A stretch of DNA of 64,000 bases from Lachancea thermotolerans CBS 6340 (taxonomy: Eukaryota > Ascomycota > Saccharomycetes > Saccharomycetales > Saccharomycetaceae), in contig NC_013077.1 of the NCBI RefSeq assembly GCF_000142805.1, positions 620,001 through 684,000 on the forward strand, in the 5' to 3' direction. Position 1 is the first letter of the stretch, and every line of letters begins with the position of its first letter. Shown here in pieces: positions 1-13,100 of this stretch. The position numbers were made by a program, and so were the translations under genes. Under the pieces are notes generated by a model that was given only the letters and a program-made list of their open reading frames with translations, did no database searches and was not told the DNA's origin.

Positions 1-458
1 GATATGTCCCTGCAAGAGAATTAGCCGTCTGTACTTTTTTCAGTCAAAATCAGCAGACAGATCTGCTTAGCCAAGGTGTTCTGTTGCGCCGTTCTGGAAG
101 TATCACCATTGTGCGTGAATTATTTTGCTAGCCAACGTTTAGAGAAAGCGAAAACTGGGGAACAAAAGGTGCTGAAAAAAGGGAGAACAACAATGCCAAA
201 ACATTGCTGCGTTGCGACTACATTACCGATACTGTGAAGAGTGGCAAGGGCTTGGTTTTGGTACCAAAAGACACATACATGGATGTTTCGCCTCTTATAC
301 GCGTGATTGTCTCTGTGTACGAAATGGCCGTTTTTTAGAGTGCTTTCCACTTCGCGTGAAATCCAACCATATTGCACAAGCCTTCAATTTCATCAGATAA
401 TTACAGCTTCAGGCGATTTCGACTCGAAAGAGGGCATTTTTCACAGGTTTCGGTATCG
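1..458. other. upstream region of FPK1/KIN82, no gene seen
   Basis: No gene is recognised here. Short overlapping frames exist on both strands but none resembles a known family. The kinase frame is open upstream of its first ATG back to about position 372, but only through a TTG codon, so this stretch is best read as promoter and 5' leader. I found no convincing regulator site. Confidence 0.5.
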
Positions 459-3080
459 ATGGACAATTTGCAGGTGCTTTCCCAGCCACCAGCGACGGTC
501 AGCGAAGGCGAACAGCGCTCGCGGAGTGTTTCGCTCTCCAAACTGATACCCCGGTCGTTCAGGAAGGCGAGCGGAACTCCTACAAACGAATCCAGCGCTG
601 GCTCGGTGAATTCGCTTGAGAATGGCAAGCCAACCCCCAGCGCAACTAACCGCGGCGCGGAAGATATGGAACTGAGGGAAACACCTGAGTCACCATCGCG
701 TGCTCACTTCCGGACCGCCTCGAACACGGAAAACTCTAGCTCAGCAACCCCACAGCCAGAGGGTTCTGAGGAGACAAAGCCACATCAGCAAATTCAAACA
801 GGCGGGAAGCTCTCCGCTCGTCTGAAGAAAATCTTTTTACCCGCCAGCAAGTTGCCGGAGCCACCGCAACCGGCGGCTGAGATTTCTACGGCAGGCTCGG
901 CTCCTCTGCAAAGCCCCGACAGGAAGAGCCTCGAAAATCCCGACCTACCTGAACCCCCGACATCATCCCACACCCATGAGCCTTTGCACACCGCATCCAT
1001 CCAGGGTGTCGCTGGCCCTAATAGAAGAACGAGGTCTCCCTCCACTCCCATCATGCCTAGTCACGTGCCCACGCCGGATGCTACCGGTAAAAGCGACAAT
1101 CGCCACAATGGAATCAATCAGGGCTCATCAAATGCTAACAACTCAGGTGTAGATCGCCGTAGTACTAGGGCCGATACAGTCCGCAGCAGTAACCCATATT
1201 TCGCATTTCAGGGACTGCCGCCACATGCGCTATCTTCTCAAGATTTCGAGGGTGGCAATATTTCGGCTAGCACCCGCAATAACGACTCTTCGGTACTTAT
1301 GACACCGCCTCCTACCAGCTCGACTGCAACTACATCATACTTCTACAGCGAATTTTCTGCAACAAGCAACAAGTCGCTCAACGATATCAATGAAAATGAA
1401 GAAATGGAAGATTTCAAGGCTGCTAATTCAAAGGGAAATTCAAATAGCCCCAGTGGAAAGTTCTTTAGCCCAGGGCCTGCCTACAAGAGCTCGCCAAGTC
1501 CACAACACCTACCCTCAGATCTTACACCCAATCCTATTGTTATAGTGGAACCCGATTTTGAAGAAAATAGCCTTTCTCCGTTACCGCCTCCAGCGCTCAA
1601 AGATATTACCCAGGACGATCCTTCCTCACCGGTCAAGCCGGGCCTACGAAGGGTGGCCTCAGAGCCTAACGCAATCAAAGTCGCCAATGGTCAAGGCTCT
1701 GGCACTGTCAAGAAAGCCCTTGGTGGTAATCAGCCAAAGGTTTCCTCTGCTAATGCTTCTCCTGGTGATGCTTATTTGAATGAGGAGCCGCGGCGATCGC
1801 GCCGTCTAAGAAACAAATCATTTAGTAACAAGTTCAAAGAAGTGATTGTTGGTCCTCAATCGTTCGAAAAAATAAAACTTCTTGGCCAGGGAGATGTCGG
1901 AAAAGTATATCTGGTTAAAGAGAAAAAGACGAATCGGCTTTATGCCCTTAAGATCTTCAGCAAGGAAGAAATGATAAAGAGGAAGAAAATTAAACGAATT
2001 TTAGCCGAGCAGGAAATTCTTGCAACTAGTAACCACCCATTCATTGTCACACTTTACCATTCATTTCAATCTGAAGACTACTTATACTTGTGCATGGAAT
2101 ATTGTATGGGTGGTGAATTCTTCAGGGCGCTCCAAACAAGGAAAACAAAATGCATTGAAGAGGATGACGCGCGGTTTTATTCTAGTGAAGTCGTTGCCGC
2201 GATCGAATACTTGCATCTGATGGGATTCATCTATAGAGACTTGAAACCAGAGAATATTCTACTGCATAAGTCTGGGCACATCATGCTGTCCGATTTCGAT
2301 CTTTCAGTTCAAGCCAAAGACACTAAGAACCCAGTGGTTAAAGGCTCGGCTCAGGCTTCGCTTCTTGACACCAAAATTTGTTCAGATGGTTTCAGGACCA
2401 ATTCATTTGTCGGAACTGAGGAATACATCGCCCCTGAAGTTATACGAGGCAACGGCCACACAGCCGCAGTGGACTGGTGGACGCTCGGAATTTTGATTTA
2501 CGAGATGCTATTCGGTTTCACTCCTTTCAAAGCGGACACAACAAACAAGACTTTCTCAAATGTATTGAAGAACGAAGTCACCTTTCCAAACAACAATGAA
2601 GTATCGAGAAATTGTAAAGACTTGATCAAGAAACTGTTGATCAAAAGCGAAACCAAACGACTAGGTTCCAAGTTTGGCGCTAGTGATATAAAGAAGCATC
2701 CTTTCTTTAAAAGAGTGCAATGGTCGCTTTTAAGAAATCAGGAACCCCCACTTATTCCTGTTTTGACTGAAAATGGATACGATTTTACTAGACTCTCCAA
2801 TAACGTCAACAAGGGAAATATCAAGCAAGATGCAGTTGATAATGACAAGGAAAAAGCTGATCCAATTGCAGAGCAAGAAAAAATAATGTTCGAAGAAAAG
2901 GTTGAGCGCGACGATATTGTCGCTGACGATGATCCATTTCATGATTTCAATTCCATGAGCCTAATGAAGCAGGACAACAATTCTCTGATATATGGCGACA
3001 ATAACTCATATGGAAAGATTTCCTACACACCGAATCAAAACAGGTCAAGAAGCAATAGTCATCGATTTTTTAAAAGGTAA
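459..3080 (+). CDS. FPK1: flippase-activating AGC-type protein kinase (Fpk1/Kin82)
   Basis: Serine/threonine kinase of the Fpk1/Kin82 family. In S. cerevisiae these kinases phosphorylate the Dnf1/Dnf2 phospholipid flippases and control plasma-membrane asymmetry. The first ATG is at 459, giving 873 aa; the frame is open further upstream only via TTG. The first ~460 residues are low-complexity and Ser/Pro-rich, as usual for the family. The kinase domain starts near residue 470 with a glycine loop (LGQGDVGKV), followed by a YRDLKPEN catalytic loop near 591, a DFD in place of DFG near 612 (a hallmark of this subfamily), and [10 protein letters not shown]-terminal AGC extension with DDPFHDF closes the protein. 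It converges on MSH3 with 64 bp between stop codons. A non-duplicated yeast has one gene for the FPK1/KIN82 pair, so the symbol could equally be KIN82. Confidence 0.93.
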   Translation: MDNLQVLSQPPATVSEGEQRSRSVSLSKLIPRSFRKASGTPTNESSAGSVNSLENGKPTPSATNRGAEDMELRETPESPSRAHFRTASNTENSSSATPQPEGSEETKPHQQIQTGGKLSARLKKIFLPASKLPEPPQPAAEISTAGSAPLQSPDRKSLENPDLPEPPTSSHTHEPLHTASIQGVAGPNRRTRSPSTPIMPSHVPTPDATGKSDNRHNGINQGSSNANNSGVDRRSTRADTVRSSNPYFAFQGLPPHALSSQDFEGGNISASTRNNDSSVLMTPPPTSSTATTSYFYSEFSATSNKSLNDINENEEMEDFKAANSKGNSNSPSGKFFSPGPAYKSSPSPQHLPSDLTPNPIVIVEPDFEENSLSPLPPPALKDITQDDPSSPVKPGLRRVASEPNAIKVANGQGSGTVKKALGGNQPKVSSANASPGDAYLNEEPRRSRRLRNKSFSNKFKEVIVGPQSFEKIKLLGQGDVGKVYLVKEKKTNRLYALKIFSKEEMIKRKKIKRILAEQEILATSNHPFIVTLYHSFQSEDYLYLCMEYCMGGEFFRALQTRKTKCIEEDDARFYSSEVVAAIEYLHLMGFIYRDLKPENILLHKSGHIMLSDFDLSVQAKDTKNPVVKGSAQASLLDTKICSDGFRTNSFVGTEEYIAPEVIRGNGHTAAVDWWTLGILIYEMLFGFTPFKADTTNKTFSNVLKNEVTFPNNNEVSRNCKDLIKKLLIKSETKRLGSKFGASDIKKHPFFKRVQWSLLRNQEPPLIPVLTENGYDFTRLSNNVNKGNIKQDAVDNDKEKADPIAEQEKIMFEEKVERDDIVADDDPFHDFNSMSLMKQDNNSLIYGDNNSYGKISYTPNQNRSRSNSHRFFKR

Positions 3081-3144
3081 GCACATAAACAAACCCTTAT
3101 TAGAGCATGATTTCCCCAATTTATATACGATTTAACGACATGAT

Positions 3145-6100
3145 TTACTCCTCTATTTCCAAAAGGCGCAACAGCTTCTCTTTATAGGATGAGCCCTTAT
3201 CTAACAAAGCCGCTTTTACAGCGCTGATGAAACGCAAATGTTTGTCACCTTCCATTTCAAATTTAGCCTGTTCTGATATCTCAAATGCTTTGTTTATAAT
3301 GTCGGTTGGTATGTTCGCTAATCTGGCGACATTGAGCCCATATGAATCACTAGCGAGCCCTCGTGTCAACTTGTACAAGAATACAGCAGTAGGCCACCTC
3401 TCGCCTGGTCTCCTCTCTTCTATGAAAGACATGTGGTAGTTGTCGAGGAGCGGTGATGTAATCGACCCCAAAATCGGATAATGTGTGATGAACAAGATGA
3501 ATGGACATTTAGTCTCCATTGATGTGAAATGCTTGATTATAGCATAAGAAATACTGACGCCATCGGTTGTACCTGTACCTCTACCAACTTCGTCCAGTAA
3601 TAAAAGTGAATTTTCGTTACAATTTTTAAGGATATCCAGCATTTCAAGCATTTCGACCTTGAAGGTTGAATCGCCCTTTATGAGATTGTCATGTGCTCCA
3701 ATACGCGTAAAAACGTTATTAAAAATTGGTATTTCCGCACTGTCAGCAGGCACGAAAGAACCAATTTGAGCCAGGATCCCTATCAGTGCCACTTGGCGAA
3801 TAAAAGAAGATTTACCCCCCATGTTCGGGCCCGTAATTATCATGAGCTTGTTTGCATCTTCTTTCATGTGAACATCGTTAGCGACGTAGTTGACGTCGAG
3901 GGATTCAATAATGGGATTTCGCCCATTCTTGATATTTATCTGACGCGAGTTTTCCGAGAACTTTGGCCTGACATAATTGCGATTGAAGGATGCAGCAGAT
4001 ATGGACAGAATACAATCAAATGTCGCTAATTTGTTTATGATGTCTCTTAGTTGTGCATAATCTGCAGATATGCGGACCAAAAATTTTTTGAATTCTTCAT
4101 CACAGACATAAGTCAATAGGTTTTTATGGTATTCCAATTGATTTACCAGTTTTGTAGTCTCGGGAGTTCTGAATCTGCTCAGCGTTTTCGTGCTTGCGAC
4201 TTTGACCCAATCCGTGGGGAGGCCGTTGAGTTGAGTGTTACGTACCTCAATAAGATATTCTATCTCATCTTTGAAAAAAAACCTTGGCCTTCTGAGAACT
4301 CTCCTAATCCTTTCCAACTCTCGTTGAAGCTCTTCTTTGACACTATCTATATCCCTCAATTTTGATATGATAACCTCTGCATTGTCGTAATTGTTCAGGT
4401 CAAAAAATTCGTTGCAGCTTTTCTCTTTGTTTTTATCTAAGGCTCCCTCAACATTTATCATATTAAGTAGATGGGTTACGTTTATTTTCCTCAGAGCATC
4501 ATCCAATTGCTGTAAAACAGATGTCAATAGTGTGGATCTCTGGTGAACTCTCCCCCCTGTATCAAAAACCTGTTCTTGGAGGTAATAATGGTGGCTAATA
4601 AAGTGTTTAGCAATTTTGTCGAGGTGTTTCAAAAACACGTAGACTTCTTGTCTTGAAGTCTGACCATATGAGATTCTGTTCAAATTTTTCAAAAAATCAG
4701 GTGTATCTTTTAGCATGTTGCTCAATGCTTCCATAAATATACTTGTTATTTCTTTCCTAGCACACTCTATCGCGTCTAGTCTCTTGTTTATCTCATTTTT
4801 GTCAGTAAGCGGTCTGGAGATCCATTCGCGCAGTAGGCGGTAACCGTACGGGGTTCTTGTATGATCCAATATCCACATTAAGGATCCTCGCGTAGTCAGG
4901 TCAGTCTGATTTTCGAAAATCTCGAGGCTCTCAAGCGTATTTGGAGAAAGAATCATATTTGTCTTAGTGTCAAAGGGCTTATAATTATGCAGAATATCAA
5001 GAATTTTGTGGGTATCATAGTTTTCGAGATAGTGACGGAGGGTTGCTCGTAATTCTAACAGTTCTTCCGGTAATTTTATGCCACCTAAATGTGATCCTTG
5101 AGGTGCTTCTGGTTCCGATGTACTGAGATCATAGAACTGAACTTCTGACTGACGTTTTTTGATGAACGATACTATGACTTCCGGAAGAGGTCCTCGAGAA
5201 ACAACTTCAATGGGGCTCAAATATGATATTCTTTTATCAAGCTCAATTGCGGACATCTTTTTTCTGTCCGAAAACTTATCATGAATGACTTCGCCACTGC
5301 TTAACTGTACAGAAAGCAGCCAAAAATGGAAGAAGTGCTCGTCTTCGGCGGCTTTCAAAGCCCATATTGTACTGAGCTCACCAGTGGAGTTAGCTTCTGC
5401 ACGATTAAAAGTCTCATTGATCGAAAAGGTTGCTTTAGTGAAAACTTTGTCAACTTTTCTCCTAAAAACACCACTCGAGGTCCCGTGAGCTCTTTTGATT
5501 GCTTGTGTTTCCGCCTGCTCTACGACCCCCACCTTAAGATTGTGCCGTAAAAGCCTTTGTAAGTGCACTTGCAATCTATTGTCTGGAATGCTACAGTAAG
5601 CAAGCTGCTTGTAGGAGCGATCACAGGGGTGAGAATCATCCAAGGTTAGCTTGCCACTAATGAGCATTATTTGAAGTATCTTGCTCACTATAACTGCATC
5701 CATAGCAAAAAATTTGTACTTATAGCCGACACGTACAGCAAGAATCTTGTCCATATGCTGCAGCTTAAGATCTTTGACCTGTTGGTCAAGAGGTGTCAGT
5801 TTATCAGACTTTCTAGATTTTTTCGATGCTGGCTCAATAGCGGCAGCATCTGTCGAAGAATCTTGGTCAGCTTCACGATCCAATGTACCGGAAGCTCGCT
5901 TTCTCAAAGCGCTTTGGACCTTCTCCGAGAAATCATCGGACTCTTGTATGCCACGTCTTGATGGAGCGTCCTCAGTGCTCTTCGCTCTTGTGAAACTATA
6001 CTCGCTGAGGGCTGCCTTTGCGACTTTTGAGACTGCCCTGGCTGGGTCTGCAGCATTCGCTTCATGCTTCTCAGCTGTGCCATCGCCCGACTTCCTAGCT

Positions 6101-6252
6101 GTGTCTTTCCAAAACCCAGAAGATTGTGATCTGCTGCCAGTAACAGGCTGTGGTGAAGGACTTCCAGTATTCCCATTCCCGCTGGCACTTCGTTTTGCTG
6201 AGTTCTTACTGTTGGACTTGAAGAACTTGCTTATCGCGGGTTGGTATGACAT
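3145..6252 (-). CDS. MSH3: DNA mismatch repair ATPase Msh3
   Basis: MutS homologue that pairs with Msh2 (MutS-beta) to recognise insertion/deletion loops in the nucleus. From the ATG at 6252 it encodes 1035 aa; 13 further upstream codons are open only from a TTG. The N-terminus carries a PCNA-interaction box within its first dozen residues (QPAISKFF). The mismatch-binding domain I follows at about 165-290, then the connector, lever and clamp region. The C-terminal ABC-type ATPase has Walker A GPNMGGKSS near residue 805, Walker B LLLLDEVGRGT near 885 and ITHYP downstream. It is divergent from CDC39 across ~920 bp and convergent with FPK1. In S. cerevisiae MSH3 (YCR092C) also neighbours CDC39 (YCR093W), so order supports orthology. 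Confidence 0.96.
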   Translation of the reverse strand: MSYQPAISKFFKSNSKNSAKRSASGNGNTGSPSPQPVTGSRSQSSGFWKDTARKSGDGTAEKHEANAADPARAVSKVAKAALSEYSFTRAKSTEDAPSRRGIQESDDFSEKVQSALRKRASGTLDREADQDSSTDAAAIEPASKKSRKSDKLTPLDQQVKDLKLQHMDKILAVRVGYKYKFFAMDAVIVSKILQIMLISGKLTLDDSHPCDRSYKQLAYCSIPDNRLQVHLQRLLRHNLKVGVVEQAETQAIKRAHGTSSGVFRRKVDKVFTKATFSINETFNRAEANSTGELSTIWALKAAEDEHFFHFWLLSVQLSSGEVIHDKFSDRKKMSAIELDKRISYLSPIEVVSRGPLPEVIVSFIKKRQSEVQFYDLSTSEPEAPQGSHLGGIKLPEELLELRATLRHYLENYDTHKILDILHNYKPFDTKTNMILSPNTLESLEIFENQTDLTTRGSLMWILDHTRTPYGYRLLREWISRPLTDKNEINKRLDAIECARKEITSIFMEALSNMLKDTPDFLKNLNRISYGQTSRQEVYVFLKHLDKIAKHFISHHYYLQEQVFDTGGRVHQRSTLLTSVLQQLDDALRKINVTHLLNMINVEGALDKNKEKSCNEFFDLNNYDNAEVIISKLRDIDSVKEELQRELERIRRVLRRPRFFFKDEIEYLIEVRNTQLNGLPTDWVKVASTKTLSRFRTPETTKLVNQLEYHKNLLTYVCDEEFKKFLVRISADYAQLRDIINKLATFDCILSISAASFNRNYVRPKFSENSRQINIKNGRNPIIESLDVNYVANDVHMKEDANKLMIITGPNMGGKSSFIRQVALIGILAQIGSFVPADSAEIPIFNNVFTRIGAHDNLIKGDSTFKVEMLEMLDILKNCNENSLLLLDEVGRGTGTTDGVSISYAIIKHFTSMETKCPFILFITHYPILGSITSPLLDNYHMSFIEERRPGERWPTAVFLYKLTRGLASDSYGLNVARLANIPTDIINKAFEISEQAKFEMEGDKHLRFISAVKAALLDKGSSYKEKLLRLLEIEE

Positions 6253-7175
6253 TAGTGTTCCAACGCCTTCGGGTGTATGACGTTTGAACAAACTACTAAT
6301 TTAGTTTGCCTTGCGCTTATAGAGTTTCGTCAAGATTGATACTTAGCAGCAATCTTCACAGTAGCCGCGGTCATGGTTAAGCAGTGGCCGAAAGCTGTGC
6401 CGCTGTCTGCTACTTGGATCATGGCGAAGTTACTTAGTTCGACGCCAGCGTTAAGAGGTGGTGGGTTTCATGCTGAATTATGTTTTAATGTTTCCTGCCG
6501 TTATTTTAACATTAATGAGAAAGCATGCCAATGATAAATTTAATAGATGTACGAATTTAAATTCAAGAGTAACGGCGGAAGCTTATACGCACCTTGATTA
6601 AACGGTGCACTGATATGCTACTGAGTACGTTGGTGAGATTTAAATAAGTCAGGTTGTTTACTACAGTTTCGTATTTCACGTAAACTTAGTAGCAAGAAAA
6701 CGCTTGAAGTCCTGATGTGAATGAGATGCAATGGGGAAGCTCAGTAATCTCAGTAATCGATTTCTTTCTTGGCAGAAACCGGCTCGGTCTTGGTGTGACC
6801 TGCTTTCATCTCATCAACACTGCAAGCGCTATGGTTTAGATATCCGGGTAACAAAATTAACAATTGGGGGCAAAATTTTCACCATGTCTTTAGGTAGACG
6901 GCATGTTTGGCGCCTTTAACAGAATACAAATAGCTGGGCGATTCACAAGAAAGGTGCTAGAGCAAGGTACTTACAGCCCTTTGAGAGCAAGCAGTATGTT
7001 CGCCAGATTTAAATACAGATGATTGTTTGTGTGAATTACAACCTAGGTGATCCGGTTCTCTTTAAGGGGGGGCCGCGTTTGCCTCCTAGAATGGTTGAGC
7101 GCTGCAATTGACCACTCGCAACGAGTTTACTAACCGAACTGGGGAACCCCCGATAACAGAATTCTTTTTCGTTAC
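6253..7175. other. divergent MSH3/CDC39 intergenic region
   Basis: Shared upstream region for MSH3 (left) and CDC39 (right). The only strong site I see is a Reb1-type element at 6844-6851. No gene recognised; a 62-codon frame at 6731-6919 has no family resemblance. Confidence 0.6.
6844..6851 (-). promoter_or_regulatory. Reb1-type binding site
   Basis: CCGGGTAA on the + strand, the reverse complement of the Reb1 core TTACCCGG. Reb1 is a general regulatory factor that clears nucleosomes at divergent promoters. The site lies about 325 bp upstream of the CDC39 ATG and about 590 bp from the MSH3 ATG. It is a single 8-mer, so chance occurrence remains possible. Confidence 0.5.
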
Positions 7176-10100
7176 ATGCATACGAGTCCGGAGCTTCAAC
7201 AAAGTCAGAGAAGCAAGGAAGTAAAGGAAGTTGCCCAGATCACGTTAACTCAAATCAGCATCCTCATAACGAGCCTAGACGAATCAAATTGCAAAAAGAT
7301 TGAAAACGAGATCCTATCACTTCTTGAGAGATCTCCTTTTGTTGTTTATTTGAAATATTGGAAGAAACTTTTACCACTTGCGTCCGATTTCATAAAGCAA
7401 CACCGCCGTTTAAACACATCTTCTGAACCACTTCACCGCCTGCTCTACAGTCTTATTCAGGATCTTGAGTTCAAAAATAGAGAGGTTATCGAAATCCTAA
7501 CAAAAGAGGTTTTTCAAAACGCAGAGTTTCAAGCTCAAACTAGTCTGAACTTTACCGATCTCTTGGCTCTTCTCGACCCAGAAGAAGATAAACGCATAAT
7601 AGAGCAAATCGACCCTGAGGCTGCCATCAAACGCTTAAAAAAACTAAGAAACCTCAAAATGAATGCCGCGCAATCACTACAGGACTTCCTCGCGAGCGAG
7701 ACCCCAGACACATTGGAGCAAAACCTGAGCAGCTTGCTCTGTTCACTGAAAGGAGAAAGCTTAAATGACTCTGTCGCCTTAATTCTTGCAGAAATTCTTT
7801 CGCCGGGTTCTCAAAACATACAGCTGCCTTCTACGGCGTGGTTCACTCCAAACGCAATAAGTGAAGCAAGCCAGAGAGGAACGCAGATATCTAACGCCTT
7901 TACCAAGCTTGGGCCATCTGCTATCAATTGGAATAGAGTCTTCAATCTCATGTCAACGAAGTACTTTCTTAACCGTCCGATTTCGATATCGCTCGCGTCC
8001 TTGAACTCACTGCTGGCCGCTTTAAACAGAGGCCGGCTCATTGATCAGTTTTTAAGTTGCGATTGGAACATGCAATTTAAACTCAGCGTTTGTTTACTAT
8101 TTCACAAATGGAATCTACAACAAGGTTGCATTGATCTCCTTAGCATGCCCGATATCAAGAAAGTTACTAACAACATTCAAAATTCGAGCCCCAAAAACAC
8201 TCTCCTTTATCTCAAATCTGTTGCGAGGCTAGATGTCGAGATATTTCTGCTGCGAGAAGAGCTTGCAGGAAATCCACTTCTCCCTGCTTTTCAGGAATGT
8301 TTCTTTGAAGATTACGACTTGGCTCCTGAGTACTTGGCGCTAGTTGTGATGTCAGACAACAAGCATTTTACAATGCTGGTCGACAATAAAAGCATCATTG
8401 ATGACTTGTTGATCACGCTTTTAGTTAAAGTTTTTGAAAACTCTCCCGCCGCACTTACAGATCTTCTAAAGCAGCTTCCTTTCGAGAAGGTGGTCGACAT
8501 GGGTAGTATTATCATCCGGAAAGATTCTTCACCTCTGTTGAACCTCGTTCAGGTTTTATCAGAGGTCAATATTCTACCGGAGTTCATAAAAACCCTACCT
8601 CTTCACGAGGCCTTAAAAGTTACGCCTAGCGCCAAGAAGCTCGGGTGGATAGGCTTCGAAGATTACATGAAGTCTCAACTTTCTGCCGAGACTGTACCCT
8701 TAATCCTCGACCACTTAGAACTTCAATCAAAAATGGATGAAAGCAGCACTACATTCTATTCATCTAAGGTTTATGACCTATCTGCATTGCACTATCTTAT
8801 CTCACTACTAAACTCGTTTCCTTTGAGTGGGAAGGAAAGAGAGAATCTTGAGAATGTTCAGTTCTCGCTAATAATTGCGTTTCCCAGGCTCATTAACTTC
8901 GGTCATGGCCACGACAAAGCGATCATAGCAAATGGGGATTCGGTCCCGATTCCGATGGATGTTGAAAAAGAGATGCAAAACTATCTTCAAAAGATGTACA
9001 GCGGGGAGTTAGCTATCAAAGATGTGATTGAGGTATTACGGAAGTTGAGAGACAGCGACGACCCACATGATCAAGATCTGTTCGCTTGTATGACACATGC
9101 TGTTATTGCGGAGTCAAACTTTTTCAAAGACTATCCCTTGGAGGCGTTGGCTACTACATCTGTTCTTTTCGGCTCTATGATCTTATTCCAACTTCTAAGG
9201 GGGTTTGTGCTGGATGTTGCCTTTAGAGTAATTCTCAATTTTGCTCAAGACGGTACTGAATCGAAGATGTTCAAGTTCTCTGTTCAAGCCTTGTATGCTT
9301 TCAGAATGAGACTCAAAGAATTTCCGCAATATTGTAAACATTTGATCGAAGCCGTCCCTGCGTTACAAAGCCAGCCCCAAATTTACCAAACTTTGAGTCA
9401 AGCTGCAGCCCAATCGCCCGAGCGGTCCAATAATGGAGCAACTAAAGTTCAAAAACCTCCAGAGATGATCGCTTTGAAATATTTTGCTATCAGCGAAGTT
9501 CCGCCCAAGGTTTTGCAGGAGAGTCCACCGAAAGAGACTACTGAAAAGATTCTTTTCATTGTGAACAATATAACTCAAGACAATTTTGAGGACAAGATCG
9601 AAGCTTTGAAGCTAAACTTAAAAGACAAGTATTTTGGCTGGTTTTCGAATTACCTGGTTAACCAACGTGCGAAAACAGAACCAAACTATCATTCTCTCTA
9701 CGCGAGGCTGATAAATTCCATTGGTTCAACTTTACTTCATGATTATGTTTTGAATGCCACTTTTAAACAGCTTTACCTGCTTTTGTCCACCAAGGAATTG
9801 CAATTTAATGAAAAGAACTTTTTGAAAAATCTTGGTGCTTGGCTGGGTAGCATAACAGTTGCGCTGAACAAGCCCATCAGGTATAACAACATTGCTTTTA
9901 GAGAGCTTCTACTTGACGCCCACCGCGCAGAACGCTTAGAGATAATTGTTCCCTTTGTGTGTAGGGTTTTGCAGCAAGCATCCAGCTCCAAGGTTTTCTT
10001 ACCACCCAATCCGTGGACTTTAGGTATCTTGAAGGTTTTGTTGGAGCTCAACCAAAAAGCCAATTGGAAGCTAAACTTAACCTTTGAGGTCGAAGTTCTC

Positions 10101-13100
10101 TTCAAATCTCTGAAGTTAAAATTAACTGACGTGGAGCCGACGAACTACCTCGACAACGCTGACAGCATTGCTTTCATAAGTGGTGATTTATTCAGGTTAA
10201 CGGCAGAGCAACAGCAGGCCGAACAACAACAAATAGTGACGGTGATGCAGCAGTACCAACAACAAGCTGTTTTACTGCACAACAGGCAGCAACGGAAAGC
10301 CCAACAGCCCCAGCCACCACAGTCGCAACAACCGCAACAATCCCAGACACAGCAACGTGCCTCGTCAACCGGCTTTTCCGGCCTGCCGTCAGGGCTCGAC
10401 CAACCTGTGTCAACAGGCGACTCACAAGCTAACGAAAATCCTTTCAACACGTTATTGGGTAACACTCTATTCGTAACGCATCCTGATTTGAAACGCGTTT
10501 TCCAAATGGCTATAGCGAAATCTGTGCGTGAAATCTTAGTACCTGCCGTTGACAAATCATCTAGTATTGCTGTTATAACAACAGTAAATGTTGTCCTAAA
10601 AGATTTCGCAACTGAAGTGGATGAAATGAAGCTCAAGACTGCAGCCATTACAATGGTGCGCCATTTAGCTCAAAGCCTTGCTCGAGCGACTTCAATCGAG
10701 CTCTTAAAAGATACTATTCGCTCTACTACTCAGTCACTAGCCCCCAATTTAATGAACGTTCCAAATTCTCCTATTGAGGAATTAAATGTGGCGATAAATG
10801 ATAACATCAGTATTGCCTTGGCGCTAATTGAAAAAGCTACCATGGACAAAGCAACGCAATATGTGGGAGAACAGCTAATGCAGGCGGTGGCAATCAGAAG
10901 GTATCACAAAGAGAGAAGATCGGGCCAACTATTTCTCGCCCAGAACGCCAATTCGTTTTCTCTTAATCTCCCTGAGCCCTTGGGTTTAAAACCAACGGGC
11001 GTAACTCCTCAACAGTTCAGAATCTACGAGGAATTTGGAAAAAATAATATTTTTGATACCGTTTCTTCCGCTTCCGGTGGTGGGTTCTCCGCAGAAGGAG
11101 GCCCAGTTTCTCAACAACAGATTTTGGGGCAGCAGTTGCTGCAACAGCAACAACGTCAGCAACAACAACAACAACAGGAGCAGCATCAACAGCAAAGGCA
11201 GCAGTTACTAGAGCATGAGCAACAAAAGCAACAGCAGCAGCAGCAATTACAGTTACAGCAACAACAACAACTTCAACAACAGCAGTTGCAACAGCAGCAG
11301 CAGCTTCAGCAACAACAGCAACAACAGCAGCAACAACAGCAACAACAACAGCAGCAGCAACTGCTTCTTCAGCAGCTACAACAGCCTCATGCTCAGTCTC
11401 AGCCAGGAACTCCTCAGGCCCAAACACAGCCTAGTGTTCAGGTTGAACTGGAACAAAGCCATAGGGTTCTGGTTTTGCTCATGGACAGTCTTGTTGCCCA
11501 AATCAAGGAAAACGCCGACAAAGCTCTTGACAGCCTGGGTCAAGAGAATGGCATTAAAGACATTTTGTTTCAAATTCTGACTTTGATTTCAAGAAGCAAC
11601 CAAAAAGATCAATTAGCGCTCAAAGTCTCACAAGCGGTAGTCAACAGCATGTTTGCAACAAGCGAGAGTCCGCTTTGCCGGGAAGTTTTATCATTACTTT
11701 TGGAAAAGTTATGCTCTTTGTCCATTGTTGCTCGGAAGGACGTCGTTTGGTGGCTGGTGTACGCCTTGGATTCAAGAAAGTTCAATGTCCCTGTAATAAG
11801 GTCTCTTTTGGAAGTGAACCTCATTCAATCATCAAAACTCGACACAGTATTAGTTGTGGCTATAAAAAATAACATGGAGGGGGCACTTCAATTTGCGGTA
11901 AATTTGCTTCGTGACGTAATTTTGTCTGAGAAGCCTTTGTTCATGAGGTCTGACTTTGTGCAAACATTGACATATCTGAGAACAGTTGATTGTGACATCA
12001 CAAATTCTTTCTTTCAAGATTTTGAAAAGGCAAATATACTTCCTGTAAATGAGGTTCGAAGTGCTACAAACAAAGAGAGAATGCTCCTTGTCTTCACTGA
12101 ATGGGTAAAACTGCTGCAGCGCGTTCCATCTGACGATGTCAAAGTTGCAGTTTTTATAAGCCAGATGATTGAAAAAGGTGTGTTGAGCGAGACAAACAAT
12201 GTCATTGAGTTTACTAAAGCCGCGTTGGAACTCTCCGTTGGGTCATTCAAAGAAAGTGATCCGACGAGTGAAGTTTTCACTGCAACAGATGCTTTCAGTA
12301 AACTTATCGTTAATTTGCTGGTACTGCAAGACTTCAGTGAGGTTGATCGGTCAAGTTATTTCAAGCTGATTTTTTCTGTCATTACCTTTGTTTTTTCTGA
12401 AGATCAGGGCAAGACTGAAAACACATTTAATGAAAGACCTTATTTCAGGCTGTTCTCCAGTTTGCTGTGCGATTGGGAAGATATCAGTAGCCATAACTTT
12501 GTTAAAGTCGAAGACCAACGATGCAGGGCTCAACTGGTAGAATTCAACAAGGAATTCTATAGAGTTATTGCATCATTTCTTCACGCTTATCAGCCAATAG
12601 CATTCCCTGGTTTTTCTTTTGCATGGATTACACTCATTTCACATAGAATGTTTTTGCCTAAAATGCTGAAACTGCCAGAAAAAGCTGGGTGGTCGCAGCT
12701 TGTTTTATTATTTACCGACTTACTCAAGTTCATGGCTCAGTATACCAAGAAGCAGGATGTGCCAGATGCTGTGTCCGTTGTTTACAAGGGTGCTTTACGT
12801 GTGTTTCTGGCTGTTGCAAATGATGCTCCTGAATTCCTGGTTGAAAATCATTATGAGCTCTTGAACAATCTGCCGCATGTTTATATGCAACTCAGAAATG
12901 TCGTTTTAAGTGCGTTCCCAAAGCACGTTTCGATACCAAATCCTTACAATCCGAAGTTGTCTATCGATACTGTGAAAATTTGTGATCAACCCCCTAATGT
13001 CTTTTATGATCCAGTCCACGATTTGAAAACCTTGAAAAAGCCAGTTGACAACTACCTAAGGATTCCAAGTGCATCATTGTCTAGAACGATATCCTCGAAT

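Noticed and set aside
372-458. N-terminal extension of the FPK1 frame
   Set aside because: It begins at TTG, not ATG; the first ATG is at 459. The same reasoning trimmed MSH3 (6291 to 6252), LYS9 (20580 to 20568), the ZIP gene (30415 to 30427) and the dehydrogenase (61775 to 61796).
11017-11427. 136-codon Ala/Val-rich reading frame on the minus strand
   Set aside because: It is the antisense reading of the CAA/CAG tract of CDC39 and has no independent coding signal.
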